DNA from: SCN-70-22 sp046327755
Lineage (GTDB): Bacteria; Gemmatimonadota; Gemmatimonadetes; Gemmatimonadales; Gemmatimonadaceae
Length of the DNA: 64,000 nucleotides
Reading direction: 5' to 3'
Assembly (NCBI GenBank): GCA_046327755.1
Contig: JAXLXW010000004.1
Location: 434,001 to 498,000 of the forward strand
The position numbers were made by a program, and so were the translations under genes. Below, one piece after another: positions 58,343 through 64,000 of the stretch. The notes beneath the pieces were generated by a model. It did not search any database. It was not told the origin of the DNA and worked only from the letters and a program-made list of their open reading frames with translations. The stretch's first letter is position 1, and every line of letters starts with the position of its first letter.

Positions 58343-61264
58343 TCACCGGGCGCGGACGGCGAGCCGCCCATCTCCGTGGGCCGCGACACCAGGTCCCTGA
58401 TCGTCGCGCATTCGGTGTAGCCGGGCCATCATGGCCTTTGCCAATTCACGCTCGCCAAGCCGCGCGAGCAGTCGAGCCCGGGCTTCCGTCGCGCTCCCGA
58501 GGTACGCGATCTCGCCGATCGCGCCCTGGCCTAGCGATTCGAACCAGGAAAGTGCCTCGTCCTCGCGGCCCATCGCCGCGAGCAACGTCGCCCTGAGGTA
58601 CCGCTCCCGGGAAAAGGACGAGACTTCTGTCCGGTCGTAGAGCGGAATGGACGGGTTGATGGACTCCAGGAGCCGGAGGGCCATCACGGTGTCGCGTGCG
58701 GCGAGTGCGAGGCGAGCACGCAGCGCAATCGAGAGCGCGCCAGCGAGGGCGCGCTCCACCGTATCGCCCGGCTGCTGGCGCAATGCCTCGGCCTCGCGAC
58801 GCACCGCTGACGTGTCACCGAGCCGCATGTCGAGCAATCCGACCACGTAGCCGAGGTACTTCGGCCCGGCCAACTCGAAGTTGCGGTGACGTTCGTGCTC
58901 GACGCCACGCTCCCGGCGTGCGGCGTCGCTCGCAAGCAGGAGCGAGTCTCGCAACGCGGTGAGCGCCCCCCGCGGCGGCACCGCGGCGCTCGGCACCTCG
59001 ATCAGGAGGGCTCGTTGGCCGAGTATCCACGCCGCGGGAGGATTCGGAATCGACTGCAAGGCACGATCCGCCAAATCGCTCTGCCCGCGTGCCACCTGAA
59101 TTCGCGCCAGCAGGAGCGCGCCGGTGCGCTGCATCTCGTCGGTGTGAGGAGCGCGGACGAGGAGCGACGCGATCTCGGCCGCTCCCCGCAGGTTGATGGC
59201 GTACTGGGAAGCCGAGAGAGCCAGCGGAAGCACATCGCCGGCGCCGAGTGGGCGCAACGAGTCGACAAGTCGGCGCGTGTATCGAGGGTCCGCGACGACC
59301 AGATGGCGGAACGAGTCGAGCTGTCGCGACAGGTCACGCCTTCCGACTGAGTCCGCCGTGGCGATGATCGAGTCGAGCGCGAGACGATCGTGATAGCTCC
59401 CGGCGATGCGTGCGAGGTGCGTCAACGCCTCCCCTCTCGACGGATCGAGTCGGAACGCCGCGCGAAACGCGGTCACCGCGCCTGCGATCGCGCGCCCGCG
59501 GTACGGTCCGGAATGAAACTGCACCTCGCCGAGCTGATACCAGGACTCAGCGTCGCCCGGATAGAGCTTGACCGTTTCCCGCAGGAGGAGTTCCGCCTCG
59601 TCGATTGCCCCATGTCGCCAATGGTATCCGGCCTCGACGACCTTGCGATCGTGCATCGAGAGGCACGCGCGGTGTCGATAGGCGCGATCGATGGCCTGCA
59701 GCATCAGGACGCCGTTCCCGATCCAGTCGGCGGCCTCGCTGAGGCGATAGCTGGCGAGCGAAAAGGCGCTGTCGTGCGCCAACGCCTGCTGATAGGCGTC
59801 CACCGCAGCGGCGTGACGTCCATCTCGCATCAGACGTTCGGCCACGATGAAGGCGCGGAGCGCGGGGAGCGACGCGGTCGAGCGGGCAGCGGACCCCTCA
59901 CCGTTGGCGACGGGCATTCCATTCTGTGCGACGATAGCGAAGGCGAGCGAGTCCACCAGGGCAAAGAGCTTCCCTTCCTGCCCGCGCACCGACGCAATGA
60001 AGCGCTCGTTCGCGCCTGACGTACCGCTGGCGCTGTGGACGACCGCGTCGAGTTGCAGTGTGCCGTCCGCCGATCGCGTCAGGCGCGCCACGAGCTCTTC
60101 CGGAATGACGCGTCGCGACAGGCTCGTATCGGAAACGGCCGTCGCGAGCGCCGACAGACTCCCGACGTCGGATGCGTGCACGACACGCAGCCCGGGGACG
60201 CCATCGAGACTCACCGCGAGGAGTCGCGACACCGCCTCGGCCAGCTCGCCCTCCGACCGTCCACCGGACGTGGCGATCGATCGGAGCACGAACACGCGCT
60301 CCCCGCTCACACCCGCCTTCCCTCTTCTCTCGGCGCGTCCTCCCGTCTCGCCCCAGAGCACCGTGGCCGCTGCGAAGACGGTGCCTATTTCAACCAGGCG
60401 CCGCCACCAGGAAGGCGTGAGCTTCCCTGCCCAAGCGGCGGGCACGCGCGCGACCGTCGGCGCCACGCCGTGAGTCGGCGCGTGTACAGGGTCGTGTGCC
60501 TCGAGGGCGGGCGCCTGTCTCTCTTCGTCCCCTTGGGGGTCCAAGGGATCGCCCCCTGGCCGATCGCATTCAAGACGTGCCTGCTCGAGCAACGTCGCGA
60601 ACGACGCCGGCGGCTCCACGTCCAGTTCACGGCGCACGCGCCGTGCGAAGTCCGCTCCGAACCGGACGGCCCCAATCCGATCACCGAGGGCGAGATGGTT
60701 GCGTATGCGTCCTTCGGCTGCCTCGATATCGAGCGGCATTCCGTCGGTTGCCCGCAGCCACCGTCGCTGCGTCTCCGCGGCGGCAAGTCCCCCGCGACGG
60801 GCCGACTCGAGCAGGAGCCGCCGATGGAGCGCGGCCAGTGCGGCGCGCTGCCGGTCGATCCAGTGCTCGAGTTCCGCCGAGACCTTCACCGGGACCCCAT
60901 CGAGGAACGGGCCCGCGTATGCAGCGATCGCCGGCTCCGTTTCGTCCCTGCGTGCCAGCTCCTCGAACTCGAGCGAATCGACGGACAGCGTCGCGAGGTC
61001 GAGTCGGAGCTCTGCGCTCCCCTGCACGACGTCACCGGCCGCGCGCCGAATCGCGTACAGCGTCTGTCGCAGGACCTGCGCCGCGTGCTCGGCGTCGCTC
61101 TCCGGCCAGAACCACGACTTCAGGCGTTCCCGGGAGACGCCCTTGGCACCGGCGCGCGAGAGGACCCCAAGGACCAGGAGCGCCTTCGGCCCCAACCCGT
61201 CGACCCGCCCCCCAGTCTCGCCGCGATCGAGCGAAAGTCCGCCGAGTGTCACCAAACGCAGCAT
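58343..61264 (-). CDS. BTAD (SARP-type) transcriptional regulator with possible TM helix and C-terminal TPRs
   Basis: A 973-residue protein from ATG 61264 (MLRLVTLGGLSLDRG). Residues 1-95 form an OmpR-like winged helix (SRERLKSWFWPESDAEHAAQVLRQTLYAIRR), and ~100-235 the bacterial transcriptional activation domain. A short hydrophobic stretch (~288-305, WWRRLVEIGTVFAAATVLWG) may span the membrane. The following ~130 residues resemble the TolB-N/FlgO-like domain of CadC-type regulators (VFVLRSIATSGG ... AVSRLLAVSLDGVPGLRVVHA). TPRs fill the rest. It is divergent from the Big2/PQQ lipoprotein gene, its most likely target. Confidence 0.85.
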   Translation of the reverse strand: MLRLVTLGGLSLDRGETGGRVDGLGPKALLVLGVLSRAGAKGVSRERLKSWFWPESDAEHAAQVLRQTLYAIRRAAGDVVQGSAELRLDLATLSVDSLEFEELARRDETEPAIAAYAGPFLDGVPVKVSAELEHWIDRQRAALAALHRRLLLESARRGGLAAAETQRRWLRATDGMPLDIEAAEGRIRNHLALGDRIGAVRFGADFARRVRRELDVEPPASFATLLEQARLECDRPGGDPLDPQGDEERQAPALEAHDPVHAPTHGVAPTVARVPAAWAGKLTPSWWRRLVEIGTVFAAATVLWGETGGRAERRGKAGVSGERVFVLRSIATSGGRSEGELAEAVSRLLAVSLDGVPGLRVVHASDVGSLSALATAVSDTSLSRRVIPEELVARLTRSADGTLQLDAVVHSASGTSGANERFIASVRGQEGKLFALVDSLAFAIVAQNGMPVANGEGSAARSTASLPALRAFIVAERLMRDGRHAAAVDAYQQALAHDSAFSLASYRLSEAADWIGNGVLMLQAIDRAYRHRACLSMHDRKVVEAGYHWRHGAIDEAELLLRETVKLYPGDAESWYQLGEVQFHSGPYRGRAIAGAVTAFRAAFRLDPSRGEALTHLARIAGSYHDRLALDSIIATADSVGRRDLSRQLDSFRHLVVADPRYTRRLVDSLRPLGAGDVLPLALSASQYAINLRGAAEIASLLVRAPHTDEMQRTGALLLARIQVARGQSDLADRALQSIPNPPAAWILGQRALLIEVPSAAVPPRGALTALRDSLLLASDAARRERGVEHERHRNFELAGPKYLGYVVGLLDMRLGDTSAVRREAEALRQQPGDTVERALAGALSIALRARLALAARDTVMALRLLESINPSIPLYDRTEVSSFSRERYLRATLLAAMGREDEALSWFESLGQGAIGEIAYLGSATEARARLLARLGERELAKAMMARLHRMRDDQGPGVAAHGDGRLAVRAR

Positions 61265-61267
61265 CAC

Positions 61268-61339
61268 CGTCAACCTAAGCGTCAAATGAAGGGGAGCAAG
61301 AGTTCCTGACGCCAAACTCACGCACCCCGTGACGCCAAC
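61268..61339. promoter_or_regulatory. CGYCAAM heptamer repeats in the divergent promoter region
   Basis: CGTCAAC (61268), CGTCAAA (61280), CGCCAAA (61310) and CGCCAAC (61333) lie in direct orientation within 72 bp; the last two sit in a longer repeat TGACGCCAAMC with a 23-bp period. Direct heptamers are how SARP-type regulators read DNA, though spacing is less regular than in classic sites. Confidence 0.4.
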
Positions 61340-61378
61340 CGGCGAGTGTGCGGCTCCCTCGTTCAGGAGATTCGTACC

Positions 61379-63346
61379 ATGACGGCATGCCTTACGAGCG
61401 CGCGTTTACGTCCGGAGACTCGGCGCGCGCTTCCACGCCCGTTCGTTCGTGTCGCCGTCGGCGTGGCCTGCACCCTCGCGGCGAGTGGCTGCGGAGCTCC
61501 CGACCGTACCGTCGCCCCGCAGCCGCCGCTCCGGTCTCCCACGTCCCATTCCATCTCGGACGCGGTGCACGGCAACGGGAACGCGCGCTTCTACTTCCTG
61601 CCGCCCATGGTCCCCGCCCCGTCCCCCACCGGGACGTTCGACGCGTCGCTGAGCCCCGTCGTCGAGGTCTGCGAATGGAGCGGCACCTGCAGCGTGACGG
61701 TCGCGCGCTTCACGACGGCAGGAACTCCGGCAAGTGCCAGCATCCGTGTCGATACCACGGCGCAGCAGTACATCGTGAACTGGGACACGAAGGCGTGCCT
61801 CTCCGGGCCGTGCACGCTCGATCCCCTGAAGACGTACCGCCTGCGGGTCACCGCGGCGGGCGTAGAACTCGGCTACGCCGACCTCGATGTGGTGTCGAAT
61901 GGCGCGCAGCTCAAGCACGTGCAAACCGGCGAATACATCGGATTGGTGGATGGACGCACGCTTCCGGTGAAGTTCAGGATCGAGCAGGGGATTGTTGGAA
62001 CGGTCCGCGTGATTCCAAATCCCGCCTCGGTCGAAGTCGGTCGAACGACTCCGCTGAGTGCCGTGATCGAGGACCTGCACGGGGCGCCGCTCACGGGGCG
62101 AACCGTGAGCTGGTCGAGTGCTTCGGCGACTGTCGCCGTGGTCTCGGGCGCGGGAGTCGTCACCGGCGCCTCGCTCGGCTGCACGACGATAACGGCGACG
62201 GTTGAAGGGGTGAGCGGGAACACGGCCCTATGTGTGACGGCACCACCCGTAATCGACGTGAACTCCACCTACCTGTGGCGTACATCCGTCTCCGGCACCT
62301 CGAACCCGATGCTCGCCCAGTGGAGCGACGGGACGATTCTCGTCGCCTCGCTGTGTTGTGGATCCACGTTCAATGTCACGTCGCCAAGCCCAGGGGTCGT
62401 AACGAAGACACCGTTCGCTCACCTGGGCAATCGACCCACGATCTGGATACCGCCCTCCGGCCCGTACGCCGAGATCGAGTTGAGTCACTACGACCGCATT
62501 CGGGCACAGACTCGTGCCAATACGACGGTGTGGGATAACACGGACTTCGGGTGCTGCGGCGTGGGACCGTTCCCAGCACCCATCGATCCGGCCACTGGCA
62601 TCCTCTTTCGCCACAGCCGGCGCGTGGAACTCGACCTGCGCACGGGCCTTCACGTGTATGCCTACAACGACCTGGGCGACATCTATCACGACATCTACAC
62701 GACGCCGGACTACATCTGGGAGGTGCGCTACCACAGCACGACCGTCTACAAGCGCTCGCGCAACAGCACGGCGGTCGTTGCGATGTCCGGCCTCCCATCC
62801 AACCATACTGATCCCTCAAAGATGGCGGGGGCGCTCACGGCCGATCAGGGCTACGTCCACGTCACGCCAGACGGCGGTGGCACTTTGCTCCACTTTGCGC
62901 CGTCGGGGCTCGCGTGGACGCGCAGCGTCCCCGGGCTGACCGCGCCGGTCATCTCGGGAGAAGATCTCGTGATCCTCGGCGCCGCGACGGGAAGTGCATC
63001 AGAGGTGCGCGCCTATCGTCTCTCGGACGGGGCTCTGGCCTGGTCGGTCCCCACGGCCGGTGCGGTGAAAGACCTCATTGTCGGCGATCGTGGCAATCTG
63101 TACGTCCTGCTCTCGAACCAGATGATGGTGCTCGCCCAAAGCGACGGATCGCTCCGGCAGTCGTACATCAACCTTCCGTCGTCCACCGAACTGCTGTTGT
63201 CGCGTGGGACAATGTACGTCCTGGGCCCAAGTGAGCTCCTGGCGCTCACGGTCGACTCCTATGCCTACGCCGCCACGTCACCGTGGCCCGTGCGCTTCGG
63301 GGACAACCAGCGCACGACGAACTTACCGGCATCTCGGGTTCGTTAG
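61379..63346 (+). CDS. lipoprotein with Big2-type Ig domain and PQQ-like propeller
   Basis: A 655-residue product from ATG 61379, with AGGAG about 9 bp upstream. The signal ends in lipobox LAASGC. Residues ~40-200 are a beta-rich domain with four Cys (VCEWSGTC, ACLSGPC) containing the LPVKFRIEQG segment. Residues ~205-290 form a Big2-like Ig domain (VEVGRTTPLSAVIEDLHGAPLTGRTVSWSSAS ... TITATVEG). The C-terminal ~360 residues carry PQQ/propeller-like blades (YVHVTPDGGGTLLHFAPSG, VRAYRLSDGALAWSVP, VLAQSDGSLRQSY). It is probably a surface lipoprotein that binds a ligand or carbohydrate. Confidence 0.8.
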   Translation: MTACLTSARLRPETRRALPRPFVRVAVGVACTLAASGCGAPDRTVAPQPPLRSPTSHSISDAVHGNGNARFYFLPPMVPAPSPTGTFDASLSPVVEVCEWSGTCSVTVARFTTAGTPASASIRVDTTAQQYIVNWDTKACLSGPCTLDPLKTYRLRVTAAGVELGYADLDVVSNGAQLKHVQTGEYIGLVDGRTLPVKFRIEQGIVGTVRVIPNPASVEVGRTTPLSAVIEDLHGAPLTGRTVSWSSASATVAVVSGAGVVTGASLGCTTITATVEGVSGNTALCVTAPPVIDVNSTYLWRTSVSGTSNPMLAQWSDGTILVASLCCGSTFNVTSPSPGVVTKTPFAHLGNRPTIWIPPSGPYAEIELSHYDRIRAQTRANTTVWDNTDFGCCGVGPFPAPIDPATGILFRHSRRVELDLRTGLHVYAYNDLGDIYHDIYTTPDYIWEVRYHSTTVYKRSRNSTAVVAMSGLPSNHTDPSKMAGALTADQGYVHVTPDGGGTLLHFAPSGLAWTRSVPGLTAPVISGEDLVILGAATGSASEVRAYRLSDGALAWSVPTAGAVKDLIVGDRGNLYVLLSNQMMVLAQSDGSLRQSYINLPSSTELLLSRGTMYVLGPSELLALTVDSYAYAATSPWPVRFGDNQRTTNLPASRVR

Positions 63347-63422
63347 GCGTAGACTCCCGTCGGGCGGTCCAGATGGCTACTCGCCGCTCATCTACGCGCA
63401 ACGCCACACCACCTCTGCGAAA

Positions 63423-63505
63423 CTCTGCGTTCTCTGCGGTGAAAAAACACACGCGATCGACAGTCAGTCACGCGCGGGTGTTTGCTCACCGCAGAGAACG
63501 CAGAG
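63423..63505. repeat. long palindromic element, copy 2
   Basis: CTCTGCGTTCTCTGCGGTGA (63423-63442) and its exact complement (63486-63505) form a 20-bp perfect inverted repeat around a 43-nt core that differs from copy 1. It lies between the convergent ends of the propeller lipoprotein and serA genes. Confidence 0.88.
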
Positions 63506-63557
63506 GACGCAGAGGGCGCTCGCGAGGGGGTGAGTGTCGATGCGGCGGGACCTCCAC

Positions 63558-64000
63558 TCAGAATCGAAGGACTCGCACCTCCCGCACCTGCGCGATCCCC
63601 CGCAGCTGCTCCTGCACCGCCTCCGGCACCATCTGGTCCACCCCGACGATCGCGATCGCGTCCTCGCCCTGGCCCCGGCGCCCCAGGTGGAACGTCGCGA
63701 TGTTGATGTGGGCCTCACCCAGGATCCGGCCTAACGCACCGATGAAGCCGGGGGAGTCGGAGTTGTTCACGTAGAGCATGATGGGAAGGAACGCCGCTTC
63801 CAGCGCCATCTCCTTCACCCCCACCAGGCGCGGCGCCCCGGCGACGACCGTTCCGCTCACGCGCCGCCACTCGCCGCCGGCGCGCACGCCGATGTGGATC
63901 AGCGACTCGTACGACACCGCGCTGTCCTGCTTCGACTCGGTGAGCGGTGTCCCCTTCTCCTTCAGGACGGCCGGGGCCGAGACCATGTTCACGTCGGGGA
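63558..64000 (-). CDS. serA: D-3-phosphoglycerate dehydrogenase, C-terminal part (5' end beyond window)
   Basis: The visible ~147 residues are the end of a long-form SerA, read in from the right edge (PDVNMVSAPAVLKEKG). The segment up to RLVGVKEMALEA belongs to the allosteric substrate-binding (ASB) domain, and the final ~75 residues (FLPIMLYVNNSDSPGFIGALGRILGEAHINIATFHLGRR ... VREVRVLRF) are the ACT domain that binds serine in feedback-inhibited enzymes. The enzyme oxidises 3-phosphoglycerate in serine synthesis. The NAD-binding and catalytic domains lie outside the window. Confidence 0.92.
   Translation of the reverse strand, partial: PDVNMVSAPAVLKEKGTPLTESKQDSAVSYESLIHIGVRAGGEWRRVSGTVVAGAPRLVGVKEMALEAAFLPIMLYVNNSDSPGFIGALGRILGEAHINIATFHLGRRGQGEDAIAIVGVDQMVPEAVQEQLRGIAQVREVRVLRF

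Noticed and set aside
1..64000. Prophage, integron, conjugative or secretion-system cluster
   Set aside because: No integrase, capsid, relaxase, transposase or secretion ATPase was recognised.

Overview
The window reads as a chromosomal segment of a GC-rich, heterotrophic soil- or sediment-type bacterium. The best guess is Gemmatimonadota, with Acidobacteriota as the second choice. This rests on gene content, not on a search: four orphan ADOP-type (duplicated FtsX/MacB-like) permeases, a PadR-permease pair, a DUF1800/DUF1501 pair, TolB/Tricorn propellers fused to other domains, a DUF5117/5118 zinc protease, a Ser/Thr kinase with TPRs, a BTAD regulator and many Gly/Pro-rich secreted lipoproteins. 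No rRNA, tRNA, CRISPR, integrase or transposase was seen. Coding density is high, and only two gaps slightly exceed 300 bp.

Layout. 1-2631 is the 3' part of a STAND-ATPase regulator with a TM helix and a TolB-type propeller. 3250-8052 is a co-oriented secreted-protein block: DUF1800, DUF1501, a collagen-like lipoprotein, and an Ig-repeat/cupredoxin lipoprotein. 8080-18290 holds housekeeping-like and accessory genes (DUF2238 membrane protein, CbbY-type HAD phosphatase, ADOP permease, SGNH hydrolase, zinc-ribbon membrane protein, GAF-PAS-GGDEF cyclase, amidohydrolase). 18318-25928 (minus) contains a propeller-amidohydrolase fusion and then a compact catabolic operon read right to left: GntR regulator, 3-hydroxyacyl-type dehydrogenase, beta-keto acid cleavage enzyme, APC permease. 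26058-34352 holds a secreted DsrE protein, a sulfatase-fold membrane enzyme plus pullulanase operon behind a near-perfect CRP-type site, and a Ser/Thr kinase with TPRs. 34635-43718 carries two ADOP permeases (one translationally coupled to PadR), a PAF-acetylhydrolase-like enzyme and a haem-c/propeller protein. 43996-51685 is a run of lipoproteins, a zinc metalloprotease, an amidase and a dihaem cytochrome c. 51746-58016 has a cNMP-binding patatin (apparently with a CTG start), a GNAT and a fourth ADOP permease. 58343-63346 is a divergent pair: a probably membrane-anchored BTAD regulator and a Big2/PQQ-propeller lipoprotein. The window ends in serA.

Common threads. Most products are exported or membrane-bound, which fits a scavenger that degrades proteins, alpha-glucans, amides and esters. 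Signalling is rich: cyclic di-GMP synthesis, a cyclic-nucleotide-binding patatin, a CRP-like operator on a pullulanase operon, a Ser/Thr kinase and two regulators with possible membrane anchors. At DNA level, an octamer CGTTAGGC and several dispersed intergenic repeats recur across unrelated genes, and short tandem arrays sit on or near stop codons. These are the least explained features here.
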